In this document: positions 19,002 to 28,233 of the stretch, piece after piece
How positions within the stretch are numbered: position 1 is the first letter of the stretch
Layout: each line of letters starts with the position of its first letter
From: JAEUQQ01 sp963697285
GTDB lineage: Bacteria > Acidobacteriota > Vicinamibacteria > Vicinamibacterales > JAFNAJ01
Direction of reading: 5' to 3'
NCBI GenBank assembly: GCA_963697285.1
Contig: CAVONI010000011.1
Coordinates: forward strand, 1,686,043-1,750,042
DNA length: 64,000 nt
Made by a program: the position numbers and the translations under genes
The notes under the pieces: generated by a model
Database searches by the model: none
What the model was told of the DNA's origin: nothing
The model's input: the letters and a program-made list of their open reading frames with translations, nothing else

Positions 19002-20562
19002 ATGCGCACAAGGTCCCTTTTTCGCGTGTCCCTGCTGCTGGTCTGTACAAGCGCGCTGGCCTGCGGAGGCGGAGGCCAGACCCCGGCGTCCACGCCGGCT
19101 GGTTCGGAGACGGCCCCTGCTACCCAGCAGGCCGTGGCACCGGCACGGCACGGCGGCGGCGTCCGATGAGCCGCTGCCCGCTGTTCCCTCGCCCTACGAC
19201 GCGCTCCCTCCGGAAGCGAGGCCCCTGCTCGATCAGCCGTTCACGGGCGACCTCGACCAGATGGTCAAGCGGCGCGTCATCCGCGCGGGCGTCACCTTCA
19301 ATCGCACCCACTACTTCATCGACCGTGGGCAGCAGCGTGGCCTTGCCTACGAATCCCTGATGAACTTCGAGCAGGCGTTGAACGACTACTTGAAGACGGG
19401 CAACCTGCGCGTACACGTCGCGATCGTGCCGCTCGGGCGCGACGCACTCCAGTCGGCGCTGCTCGAGGGCAAGGTCGACCTGGTGATCGCCCAGCTCAAG
19501 GTGACGCCGGAGCGGCAGAAACTCGCCGACTTCACCAATCCGACGCGCACCGATGTCAACGAGATCGTCGTCACCGGTCCAGGTGCCCCTCCCATTGCGT
19601 CGCCTGACGACCTCTCGGGCAAGGAAGTCGCCGTCCGCGCGGGGAGCACCTACCAGGAGAGCCTGGAAGGGCTGAACCAGCGGCTCCAGGTCGCCGGCAA
19701 GGCTCCCGTCGTCATCAAGCCGCTGCCTGTGACGCTCGAGGACGATGACATTCTCGAGATGGTCAATGCGGGCCTCGTGCCGATCACCGTCGTCGACGAC
19801 TACCTGGCCCAGTTCTGGAAGCAGGTGTTCACGTCGATCGAGCCGCATCCGTCGGCGGCGGTGCGCACGGGCGGCGTCCTTGCCGTGGCGATTCGCAAGA
19901 ACAACCCGAAGCTGAAGGACGCGGCGAACCTGTGGCTGAAGAAGTACGGCGAGAGCACCGCCTTCGCCAATGTCCTCCAGAAGCGTTACCTGGAGAGCAC
20001 CAAGTACGTCAGGAACGCCGCGAGCGAGGAGGAGCGTCGCAAGTTCGAGACGCTGGTGCGCTACTTCAGGAAGTACGGTGCGCAATACGACGTCGACCCG
20101 ATCATCATGGCCGCCCAGGGCTACCAGGAATCACGACTCGACCAGGGCGCGAAGAGCCACGTGGGTGCGATCGGCGTCATGCAGCTGATGCCGGCCACCG
20201 GCAAGGAACAGAACGTCGGCGACATCACCCAGATCGAGGCGAACATCCACGCCGGCATCAAGTACATGCGCTTCATGATCGACCGGTACTACAAGGACGA
20301 GCCGATGACGCCGATGAACAAGGTGCTCATGACGTTCGCGTCCTACAACGCCGGGCCGGGGCGCATCCGACAGCTGCGCCGTGAGACGGCGGCGCGCGGG
20401 CTCGATCCGAACGTCTGGCTCGGCAACGTCGAGCGGGTGGCGTCCGAGAAGATCGGGCGCGAGACCGTGCAATACGTGAGCAACATCTACAAGTACTACG
20501 TCGCGTACACGCTGATCCTGGAACAGCGGGAGGCCCGCGAGGCGCTGAAGAAAGCCTCCTGA
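19002..20562 (+). CDS. MltF-like lytic transglycosylase lipoprotein (SBP3 + SLT domains), one frameshift
   Basis: The ATG at 19002 begins a lipoprotein signal with lipobox Ser-Ala-Leu-Ala-Cys in one frame, which stops at 19169. The mature protein continues in the next frame from about 19150 ('SDEPLPAVPSPYDALPPEAR') to 20562. The shift lies in a GGCACGG-rich stretch at 19135-19155. Domain 1 (about residues 80-290) is a periplasmic binding-protein type 3 fold as in MltF; domain 2 is an SLT transglycosylase with catalytic Glu in 'GYQESRLDQGAKS' and the motifs 'GVMQLMPATGKE' and 'ASYNAGPGRI'. It cleaves peptidoglycan glycan strands. MltF senses muropeptides through its first domain. Confidence 0.85.
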
Positions 20563-20649
20563 CGTCATGGCGAAGAGGGCGCACTGGTTCAGCGGTAGCC
20601 AGTCGGCGGCGTTGCCCATGCACGCCATGCGGCTCTGGCGGCAGCCGCC

Positions 20650-21906
20650 TCACCGCCGCTTGCGCGCTTTCCCCTCTGCAGTCCGCGAGTTCTGCACCGC
20701 ATACGACGCGAAGTGGCGCTGCTTCGCCTGCAGGGCATCCATGTGCACCGCGAACGCCTCGATCTCGTCGCGCAGTTCCGAGACGATGCGCCGAAGCTCC
20801 GGATCGGTGCCGGCGTAGGACGCGATCTTCCGCGCGACCCGATCGATCGCCTTGCGGGCGTCGTCGTACCGGCCCTCGCGATTGAGCACGAGCGCCGCCT
20901 GCCGCGCGATTGCGGCGTAGAGACGCGCCACCGCGCGATCGACGACGCGGTCGCGGCGCTGGGCGTCGTTCTCGGCGTGACCGGCGAACGTCCACGCCAC
21001 GTCGTGAGACGAGGCGCCGAGCGCGTTGTCCCTGTCGGCCAGCGCGAACCCGACCACTTGTTCGTCGCCCGCCGCCCCTGTCGCGAAGGTCAACTGGACG
21101 ACGACCTGCCGTTCCTGGCCCGACGCGAGGTCGCCGAGCTCGATCCGCACGACGCGCCCCGCAGACGACACCTTGAACGGGCCGACGGGCGCAGCGTCCA
21201 CGCCGTCGGGCACGTGCAGCACGAGCGCCGCCTCGCGCGCGACGATCTCGAGGGAGTCACCCAACTCGCTCGTGAGCAGGTCGGGAATCGCCTGGGGCGT
21301 CTCGACGAAGTAGAAGTGCCCCTGCCCTCCCTCGGCGATGCGCTGCAACGTGCGCTCGTCGAAGTCCGCGCCGACGCCGAACGTGGAGGTGGCGACGCCG
21401 CGCGTGCGCATGGCGCCCGCGAGCTGCGCCAGTCGCTCGGGATCGGACTCGCCGACGTTGGCCTGGCCGTCGGTCACGAGGAGGCAGCGGCCGATAGCGT
21501 CGCCCGCGAGGTGGGCCGCCACCTGTTCGCACCCGGCCTCCCATCCGCCCGCCAGGTTCGTGGAGCCGCGCGCGTCGACCTCAGACAGCTTCTGCAAGGC
21601 GTGTCGCTTCGCCTCGGCGCTGCCGAGCGTCGACTCCACGACCACGTCGACCACGTCGTCGAACACGACCAGCGAGAACCGGTCGGTCGGCGTGAGCAGC
21701 CGGAGTGCGTGCTCGACGGCCATCCGTGCCAGCGCGATCTTCTGCCCGCCCATCGACCCGGAGCGGTCGAGCACGAGGGCGACGTTGACGGGCGCCCGCG
21801 TCGCGCGCGAGGGCGCGTCGGGCGCGGTGAGCTCCACCAGCGTGTACCGGACGCTCCCACCAGCTGCGCGGACGAGTGAACGATCGGCTCGGACGGTCAT
21901 GGACAT
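20650..21906 (-). CDS. von Willebrand factor A domain protein
   Basis: The start ATG at 21906 has AAGGAG five bases upstream; it is chosen over a GTG at 21912. The VWA domain opens with the MIDAS motif 'VALVLDRSGSMGGQK' and continues with 'TDRFSLVVFDD', 'GSTNLAGG' and 'LLVTDGQANVG', all metal-site loops. The C-terminal 200 residues form a beta-rich part and a helical segment with 'RKAIDRVARKIASYAG'. There is no signal peptide, so it probably acts in the cytoplasm as a scaffold. Neighbours give no clear partner; MoxR-type ATPases that often accompany such proteins are absent. Confidence 0.85.
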   Translation of the reverse strand: MSMTVRADRSLVRAAGGSVRYTLVELTAPDAPSRATRAPVNVALVLDRSGSMGGQKIALARMAVEHALRLLTPTDRFSLVVFDDVVDVVVESTLGSAEAKRHALQKLSEVDARGSTNLAGGWEAGCEQVAAHLAGDAIGRCLLVTDGQANVGESDPERLAQLAGAMRTRGVATSTFGVGADFDERTLQRIAEGGQGHFYFVETPQAIPDLLTSELGDSLEIVAREAALVLHVPDGVDAAPVGPFKVSSAGRVVRIELGDLASGQERQVVVQLTFATGAAGDEQVVGFALADRDNALGASSHDVAWTFAGHAENDAQRRDRVVDRAVARLYAAIARQAALVLNREGRYDDARKAIDRVARKIASYAGTDPELRRIVSELRDEIEAFAVHMDALQAKQRHFASYAVQNSRTAEGKARKRR

Positions 21907-21969
21907 AGGCACTCCTTGTGTGTGCGCTGGCGACGCGGAAGCGCGTCGTCAAGTGTCAGGATACGAGGC

Positions 21970-22001
21970 AGGCGTGACAGGTGGGGTCATCGGAACCCCA
22001 C
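21970..22001. repeat. Dispersed intergenic repeat, copy 1, with hairpin
   Basis: AGGCGTGACAGGTGGGGTCA at 21970-21989 is repeated exactly at 32430-32449. Here it runs into a hairpin, GTGGGGT paired with ACCCCAC, at 21982-22001. It lies between two minus-strand genes, so it could act as a terminator of the phosphatase gene. Confidence 0.7.
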
Positions 22002-22052
22002 TCTTTGCGACCTGGCGCTCGCCCGTGCACGTCGGCTGGCCGAGGATTGAAT

Positions 22053-22595
22053 TCAGGGTGTTCGCTCTCCGGCGACCGTGTCCCAACTCCGCACGAATGC
22101 TCCCTGCTCGTCGGTGTCTGGCGACCGGCGGTGCGACTTGCCGCACTCCGCGCGCAGGCGCTTCAACGCGTCGAGGGGATCGTTCCCCGCCCGTCCCCGC
22201 TCCACCAGCCAGCAACCCACGACCGTCCCGGTCCGCCCCGTGCCGCCCCAGCAGTGCACGTAGACAGGCCGCGCCGCTGCGAGCGACTCGTTGATCAGCG
22301 CCTGGATCGCACGCATGCGGGCGACGGACGGCACGCTGACGTCGCGGATCGACAGGCGGTGGTGTGCCAGGTCGCCGTGCTGTTCTCGCAGTTCGTCGAG
22401 CAGGTGCGCGTACGGACGCAGCTGCTGCTCACCCTCCTCGGTGAGATCGACGAAGACACGGACGCCGGCATCCACCAGCGCCCGCAGCTTCGCCCGCGCA
22501 CCGGCGTCTTCGACGTGACCGGGATACTCACCTGCCAGCAACTGGCCTGGCTCGACCCAGTAGCAGTCCGGGCTCATCGGAACGGGAATACTCAT
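22053..22595 (-). CDS. Dual-specificity/tyrosine phosphatase-like protein
   Basis: The start at 22595 has AGGAGG seven bases upstream. The 180-residue protein carries the Cys-x5-Arg signature 'VHCWGGTGRTG' (nucleophilic Cys in the P-loop), preceded by a candidate general-acid Asp in 'SIRDVSVPS'. Proteins of this size and pattern dephosphorylate Tyr/Ser/Thr or phosphoinositides. It is cytoplasmic by the lack of a signal peptide. It could work with bacterial tyrosine or Ser/Thr kinases, none of which is complete in the window. Confidence 0.85.
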   Translation of the reverse strand: MSIPVPMSPDCYWVEPGQLLAGEYPGHVEDAGARAKLRALVDAGVRVFVDLTEEGEQQLRPYAHLLDELREQHGDLAHHRLSIRDVSVPSVARMRAIQALINESLAAARPVYVHCWGGTGRTGTVVGCWLVERGRAGNDPLDALKRLRAECGKSHRRSPDTDEQGAFVRSWDTVAGERTP

Positions 22596-22773
22596 GCGAC
22601 CTCCTGTGACTTCGCTTCTGCACCGACGACGTCGGCGGGTGAGTGAATCGATGCCCCGCCACGCGCCGGGCGCTTCGTAGATGCCGGCCGTGGCCTGGTC
22701 GCCTGCCGCAGAATACACTTCCGCGTCTGCGACTCAAGGCTGCCGACCCCCATGGAGGCCATCGCTTCAGTCC

Positions 22774-23755
22774 TTACTGCAGGTTGAAGCCCATCGAGAT
22801 GTTCACGAGCACCGGCACCGGCTTGCCCTCCAGGAGACCAGGGCTGAATCGCCACTGCCTGGCCGCACGGATGGCCTCCTGGTCCAGTTCCGGGTGCAAC
22901 GACCGGACGACGTCCACCGCGCCCACCCGCCCGTCCGTCTGCACCACGCACTCAAGCAGTACCTTCCCCTTGGTACCCCTCAACGAGCGCGGCCAGGGTG
23001 TAGCGCGGCTTGACCTCCTTCTCGAGCGACGGAGGCCGTACCGGGACCTTCCCGTCCGGAGTTGACCGGTACACGCCCGGTGGAAGCTCGCGCACCGGCA
23101 AATCGTGCTTTCTGAGCTGTAGGTTGCGAACGTCGATCTCGCCGCTGGTGACAAAGAAGCCAATCTGTCCGACGTTCTGGACCAGCCCCTTCGCGTGCAG
23201 CACGTCGATCCCGTCGATGGTGACGCGCACGACTGAAAGCCGGCACTCCACAGAAAACGACTGCCATCCCTCGGTGATCGCTAGCGTGACGGGTTTCTCG
23301 GCGAGTACGGTATGGACCTGCGGTCCTCTGTGCCAGAGAAGGCCGCCGGCGGCGCCCTGCCCGTTAGCCAGGGGCACCTCGTAGGCCGACGCGCTCTTCT
23401 CGTGCCGCAGCACCCGCACCAACAGGCCGCCGCGACTGCCGGATGACATCCTCGCCTCGAAGCGAAGGGTGAAGTCGCTGTACCGCTCCTCGGTCAGCAG
23501 CCACCCTGACTTCGCTCCGAGCACGAGCATGCCATCGCCAACCGTGACGCGGCCGGGCCGTACGTCCTTGGAGTTCCAGCCATCGAGGTTCACGCCGTTG
23601 AAAAGGCAGACCGCATCTGTCTCGTGCGGCTGGGGTGCAGGAGACCCGGCGACGACGGGCGCCTGAGGGGGTGACTGGACGACGCAGGCCAGAACAAGGC
23701 CTGCCACGAGTTGGCTGTGCACGGCACGCCCGCGATCCGAGGGCCAACGAGTCAC
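22774..23755 (-). CDS. DUF1080 (3-keto-disaccharide hydrolase-like) protein fused to a TonB C-terminal domain, one frameshift
   Basis: From the GTG at 23755 (GAGAGG upstream) come a hydrophobic signal and a concanavalin-like DUF1080 domain ('CLFNGVNLDGWNSKDVRPG', 'RFEARMSSGSRGGLLVR'). This frame continues to 'PSLEKEVKPRYTLAALVE' and formally stops at 22952. The next frame supplies 'GTKGKVLLECVVQTDGRVG', 'DQEAIRAARQWRFSPGL' and ends at 22774: a TonB C-terminal domain. The seam is at a run of four G at about 22972, so a homopolymer indel is likely. The fusion is unusual: DUF1080 domains are secreted sugar-processing or -binding units, while TonB-like C-termini are often found in Acidobacteriota proteins outside true TonB. 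Confidence 0.65.
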
Positions 23756-23920
23756 GACGACGACGCCTCTCAGTGTAGCGCCATATGCGCGCGTCTGGTC
23801 AGGGCTCTTCTCCCCTCCACGTGTTCGTCGATGGGCCGGTCTGAGGTCGTTGGCGTCGCGCGCCACGCGCCACGCGCATCCTTCGCCCGTGTCCTGTACG
23901 TGCGCTATGCTCCGCTCGCG

Positions 23921-24304
23921 ATGCGAGCCATCCTTGGAGCCGATGCGGCGTGGACGAAAGGCGAACCCAGTGGCGTCGCCCTGATGGTCGAACGTGAACC
24001 GAAGTGGACCTTCGTTGCCGTCGCGCCAAGCTACTACAAGGTCTTGAAGGCCTCGAAGTTGTGGCCACACGCGTCGGTCACCGAGCGGATCGACGAACTG
24101 CTGAGGATCTTCCGGACGATCCACGCTCGCCTCGAGTGCGAGGTCGGCAGGCTTCCGTTCGCAATCCCCGCAACGGCATCGTCCCTGAGCTTTCTGAAGC
24201 GCCATGAGGACGCCCTGGTAATTGTCGAACCGACGCACCGTGGAGGTAACCGTGGAACTGCGCGACCGATATCGTGGATGCCTGCTGGGTCTCGCCGTTG
24301 GTGA
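23921..24304 (+). pseudogene. DUF429-like nuclease-fold fragment
   Basis: The frame opens with 'MRAILGADAAWTKGEPSGVAL', like the RNase-H-fold DUF429 proteins. These are usually over 200 residues; here only about 100 residues look coding, and the end overlaps the next gene by 53 bases. The later conserved motifs of the family are missing. It is probably a truncated gene whose 3' part was replaced by the ADP-ribosylglycohydrolase gene. Confidence 0.4.
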
Positions 24305-25151
24305 TGCCGTCGGTACGACACTGGAGTTCTGCCCCCGAGGATCATTCACGCCGATCGGCGACATGATCGGCGGCGGCCCGTTCGATCTCGTCGCCGGGCA
24401 GTGGACCGACGACACGTCGATGGCGTTGTGCCTCGCCACGAGCCTCGTCGAGCAGGGCGGATTCGACGCGGCCGACCAGATGCGCCGCTACGTCCGATGG
24501 TGGCGCGACGGTTATCTCAGCTCAACGGGTGACTGTTTCGATATCGGCAACACGGTGCGCGCGGCCTTGCAGCGTTTCGAGCGCACAGGTAAGCCGTTTG
24601 CGGGCTCGACCGAGGTCTCGTCTGCCGGCAACGGGTCGCTCATGCGCCTGGCTCCCGTGCCGATGTGGTATTTCCCCGATCGCGACGCGATGATGGAACG
24701 CGCCGCGGACAGCTCACGCACGACGCACGCCGCCGCGGAGTGCCTCGACGCGTGCCGGGTACTGGCGGCGGTCCTGCACCGGGCGTTCACGGGCGGGAGC
24801 AAGGCCGACGTGGTGTTGGCTGGCGCAGACGTCGAGAGCGCACCAAAGGTCGCGGCGATCGCGCGAGGCGACTTCCGAAGCAAGCCCGTGTCGTCGATCC
24901 GTGGGACGGGCTACGTCGTCGACTGCCTCGAGGCCGCGCTCTGGTGCATCTGGCACACCGACTCGTTCGACGCCGCCATCCTGGCCGCGGCCAACCTGGG
25001 AGACGATGCCGACACCACGGCCGCCGTGTGCGGACAGGTGGCCGGCGCGCATTATGGCGTTGGTGCCATCCCGTCGGCGTGGCGCCAGCGTCTTGCGCTA
25101 GCCGACGAGATCACCGGGCTCGCCGACCGCATCCACGACCGCCCGAGATAG
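24252..25151 (+). CDS. ADP-ribosylglycohydrolase family protein
   Basis: The start GTG at 24252 has GGAGG five bases upstream. The 299-residue protein has the family's metal-binding motifs: 'RGCLLGLAVGDAVGTTLEF', 'GQWTDDTSMALCLA' (Thr-Asp-Asp), and 'ANLGDDADTTAAVCGQVAGA' (Gly-Asp-Asp-Ala-Asp). These bind two Mg ions and remove ADP-ribose from proteins, nucleic acids or small molecules, as in DraG. No ADP-ribosyltransferase partner is visible nearby. Cytoplasmic. Confidence 0.92.
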   Translation: MELRDRYRGCLLGLAVGDAVGTTLEFCPRGSFTPIGDMIGGGPFDLVAGQWTDDTSMALCLATSLVEQGGFDAADQMRRYVRWWRDGYLSSTGDCFDIGNTVRAALQRFERTGKPFAGSTEVSSAGNGSLMRLAPVPMWYFPDRDAMMERAADSSRTTHAAAECLDACRVLAAVLHRAFTGGSKADVVLAGADVESAPKVAAIARGDFRSKPVSSIRGTGYVVDCLEAALWCIWHTDSFDAAILAAANLGDDADTTAAVCGQVAGAHYGVGAIPSAWRQRLALADEITGLADRIHDRPR

Positions 25152-25348
25152 GCGGTCCTGAAGACGGCACCCGCGTTCTATGAGGGATCTACAGGATTCG
25201 CGGCGGAAAGTGACGGAACGCGAGGGGCAGCCTTCAGTCGCATTCCCACCCGAATCGGGTCGCCTCACCCCGTGCGTCACGAGGACCTGGCTGGATCGCC
25301 CGCGCGAATCCTGTGTCGCGCCGCCAGGACCCTCGCTACAATCCGCCG

Positions 25349-27211
25349 ATGGCACAGCTGGCCCCCGCGTCCGTCGACCCTGAACTCCACTGGCTCGAGC
25401 ACACCAGGCGCGACGACCCGCGCCAGCTGACCGTGCGGGCCGTCGTGCTCGGCATGCTGCTCGGCGGCGTGATGTGCCTGTCGAACCTCTACGTCTTCTT
25501 CAAGACGGGCTGGTCGATGGGGGTGACAATCACGGCCGCGATCCTCGCCTTCGCGCTGTTGCGGCTGCTGGCCGCCCTGCGCCTGTCGACGCGTCCGCTG
25601 ACGGCGCTCGAGAACAACGCCCTGACGACCGTGGCGTCGGGCGCGGGATACATGACCGGTGGCGGGAACATGGCGGCCTTCGGGGCGCTGCTCATGCTCA
25701 CGCCGCTCAGGCCAGACGCCGTGCCGATGATCTTCTGGTTCGGCACCATCGCGGCCCTCGGCGTGTTCGTGGCGATCCCGATCAAGCGTCAACTGATCAA
25801 CAAGGAAGGCCTCGCCTTTCCAACCGGCACGGCCACCGCCGAGACGATTCGATCGATTCACGGTGAGGCGGCACCTGGCACCTCCGCCGAGGTGAACGGC
25901 GCGTCGGCCGGGTCGGTGCAGTCGAAGGCGCTGGCGTGGAGTGCGTTGTTCGCGGCGGCCCTGACGTGGTTCCGCGACGCCAGGGCGTCGTGGATGCTCT
26001 TCAACGTGCCCGCCGCCATCCCCATCCCGCTCTCGATCGCAGGACGGTCGCTCGCCGAGTGGACGCTGGCGATCAAGATGGAGGTCGTGCTCGTCGGCGC
26101 CGGCGGCCTGATCAGTTTCCGAACGGCATGGTCAACGCTGCTCGGCGGCCTGCTGACCTACGCCGTGCTCGCGCCCGCCATGGTGGCCAACGGTGTCATC
26201 CCCGCCGTGACCTACAAGGCCATCGTCGGCTACACGGTATGGCCGGGGGCCGCGATCCTCGTGGCGTCGGGACTGACGTCGTTCGCCCTCGACTGGCGCA
26301 GCGTCGCGCGTGCGTTCAGCGGCATCGGGCGCGCAATCGGGATCGGGGGCCGGGCAGAGGCGGCGCACCCGATCGAAGCCGTGGAGTGTCCAGGCTGGTG
26401 GTTCCCGGCAGGGCTCGTGGTACTCGCGCCGGTGATCGTGGTGCTGATGTCGATGCTGTTCCAGATTCCGGTGTGGGCGGGGATCATCGCCGTGCCGCTC
26501 GCCGTGGTCATGGGGTTCGTGGCGGCCCGCGTGACGGGCGAAACCGACGTGACGCCGACCAAGGCGCTCGGGCCGGTCACGCAGTTGATCTACGGCGCCC
26601 TCACGCCCGGCAACCTCTCGGGCAACATCATGGCGGCGAACGTGACCGGAGGCATCGGCCTCCACTCGGCCGACCTGCTGACCACGCTGAAGACCGGGTG
26701 GCTCCTCGGTGCGTCGCCGCGCGTGCAGTTCTTCGCGCAGTTGTTCGGCGTCATTGCCGGCGCCGTGATCGTGGTGCCGGCGTTCAACCTGCTCATTCCC
26801 GATCCCTCGGTGCTCGGCACCGAGAACTGGCCGGCGCCGGCCTGCCTCGTGTGGGCGGGTGTCTCGCAGGCGTTCGCCGGCGGTATCGACGCGCTCGGGG
26901 CCGCGGCGAAGACCGGGCTGCTCCTTGGCCTTGCCCTGGGTGTCGCGTTGGCCCTGCTCGACAAGCTCGCGCCGGCCCGCCTCAAGCCCTGGGTGCCGTC
27001 GGCGTCAGGCCTGGGCATCGCCATGGTGATTCCGGGCAGCAACTCGATCGCCATGTTCCTTGGCGGGCTGATCGCCGAGCTCCTGCGTCGGCTTCGTCCG
27101 CGCGTGGCCGCGCAGTATGTCGTTCCCGTCAGTTCGGGTCTGATTGCGGGAGAGAGCTTGATGGGCGTCGCGGTGGCGCTGCTCGTGGTGTTCGGGTTGC
27201 TGGCGCGATAG
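25349..27211 (+). CDS. OPT family oligopeptide transporter
   Basis: A 620-residue, very hydrophobic protein with about fifteen transmembrane segments. The start at 25349 avoids a short arginine-rich extension to 25313. Segments such as 'LSNLYVFFKTGWSMG' near the N-terminus and 'NVTGGIGLHSADLLTTLKTG' in the middle are typical of the OPT superfamily, which imports peptides or metal chelates by proton coupling. The loop at residues 160-205 is cytoplasmic-like. It stands alone between ADP-ribosylglycohydrolase and the convergent yqgE-like gene. Confidence 0.88.
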   Translation: MAQLAPASVDPELHWLEHTRRDDPRQLTVRAVVLGMLLGGVMCLSNLYVFFKTGWSMGVTITAAILAFALLRLLAALRLSTRPLTALENNALTTVASGAGYMTGGGNMAAFGALLMLTPLRPDAVPMIFWFGTIAALGVFVAIPIKRQLINKEGLAFPTGTATAETIRSIHGEAAPGTSAEVNGASAGSVQSKALAWSALFAAALTWFRDARASWMLFNVPAAIPIPLSIAGRSLAEWTLAIKMEVVLVGAGGLISFRTAWSTLLGGLLTYAVLAPAMVANGVIPAVTYKAIVGYTVWPGAAILVASGLTSFALDWRSVARAFSGIGRAIGIGGRAEAAHPIEAVECPGWWFPAGLVVLAPVIVVLMSMLFQIPVWAGIIAVPLAVVMGFVAARVTGETDVTPTKALGPVTQLIYGALTPGNLSGNIMAANVTGGIGLHSADLLTTLKTGWLLGASPRVQFFAQLFGVIAGAVIVVPAFNLLIPDPSVLGTENWPAPACLVWAGVSQAFAGGIDALGAAAKTGLLLGLALGVALALLDKLAPARLKPWVPSASGLGIAMVIPGSNSIAMFLGGLIAELLRRLRPRVAAQYVVPVSSGLIAGESLMGVAVALLVVFGLLAR

Positions 27212-28007
27212 GCACGCCACGTCCCGGTGCCGATGCAGGGAGTGAGGTCTTCAAGACAGCGCCAGTCCATGGCCTGCTCGCGGTAGCCGATGAAGACGAA
27301 CTCGTGCTTCCCGCTGACGCTATCGACAAGACATCCCCACTCCAACTCAGCTGGCTCAGGGCGGACGCCCCTGCCGGCAGCCGCACCGGGTGTGACCGCG
27401 CCTCGCGACGCGCCAGGATCGCGTGCACCCGCTCCCACAGTCGGGTCGGGTCGGGCGAGAACACCTGCGCGGCGTCGCCCTCGTCGAGCACCCACTGGTT
27501 CTTCTGCATCTCCGAGGCGAGTTGACCGGGCGACCACCCGGCGTAGCCCGAGTAGATGCGCACAGCGCGGTCGGGCCGCGGCGCCGCGAGCACGGCGCGC
27601 AGGTCGTCGAGGTCGCGACTCAGGTACACCCCGGGCAGCACGCGTTCGGCGCGTTGGCCGGTGCCCGGCTCGCGCAACAACACGATCGTCACCTCGGGCT
27701 GCACTGGTCCGCCCCAGTAGACCGGCAACTCGGATCGACGCGCCTCGGGCAGGTCCGGAAGGGCCTTGCGCAACGACACCTCGCTCGGCTGATTGATCAC
27801 GACGCCTGCCGAGCCCTCACGGTCGTGCGTGATGAGCAGGACGACCGCCTCGGCGAAGCGGGGATCGCCCATCCCCGGCGTCGCGTAGAGCAGTCGCCCG
27901 GCGCGCAGCTGGGCAGGGTCGCGGCTGAGCGGCACCTGTGCCGCGACGGCCGCAGCACCCCAGCACGCGAGGCCAGCGACCAGGCCCAGCGCAGCACCCG
28001 CACGCAT
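27129..28007 (-). CDS. YqgE/AlgH family protein with signal peptide
   Basis: From the ATG at 28007 the protein has a hydrophobic leader ending Ala-Val-Ala-Ala-Gln and then the YqgE fold: 'RAGRLLYATPGMGDPRFAEAV', 'GSAGVVINQPSEVSL', 'VYWGGPVQPEVTIVL' and 'RIYSGYAGWSPGQLASEM'. Typical YqgE proteins are cytoplasmic and about 190 residues; the leader here is unusual. After about residue 220 the sequence becomes Ser/Pro-rich and overlaps the 3' end of the convergent transporter by 83 bases, which suggests a lost stop or a frameshift in the tail. The family's function is not established. Confidence 0.8.
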   Translation of the reverse strand: MRAGAALGLVAGLACWGAAAVAAQVPLSRDPAQLRAGRLLYATPGMGDPRFAEAVVLLITHDREGSAGVVINQPSEVSLRKALPDLPEARRSELPVYWGGPVQPEVTIVLLREPGTGQRAERVLPGVYLSRDLDDLRAVLAAPRPDRAVRIYSGYAGWSPGQLASEMQKNQWVLDEGDAAQVFSPDPTRLWERVHAILARREARSHPVRLPAGASALSQLSWSGDVLSIASAGSTSSSSSATASRPWTGAVLKTSLPASAPGRGVPIAPATRTPRAAPPRRPSSSLPQSDPN

Positions 28008-28233
28008 CGCGCGTCCGGAGCGACCGTTCAGCCCGGCAGTCGGCGAGGGTCGCGACACGCATCGCCATCGGCCAGGCACGGCGGAGGGTCGTCATCGGCG
28101 TGGTCCTTCTGCGTCAGGGCGACGCGGTGTCGCGTCAACGACGCCATTCTGTGACGGCCGGGGACGTGATGCAAGGTCGCGCGGAGCACGCGCGTCAGGG
28201 CGGAGGCGACGCCGTCGATTCAGCGCCGCAGCG

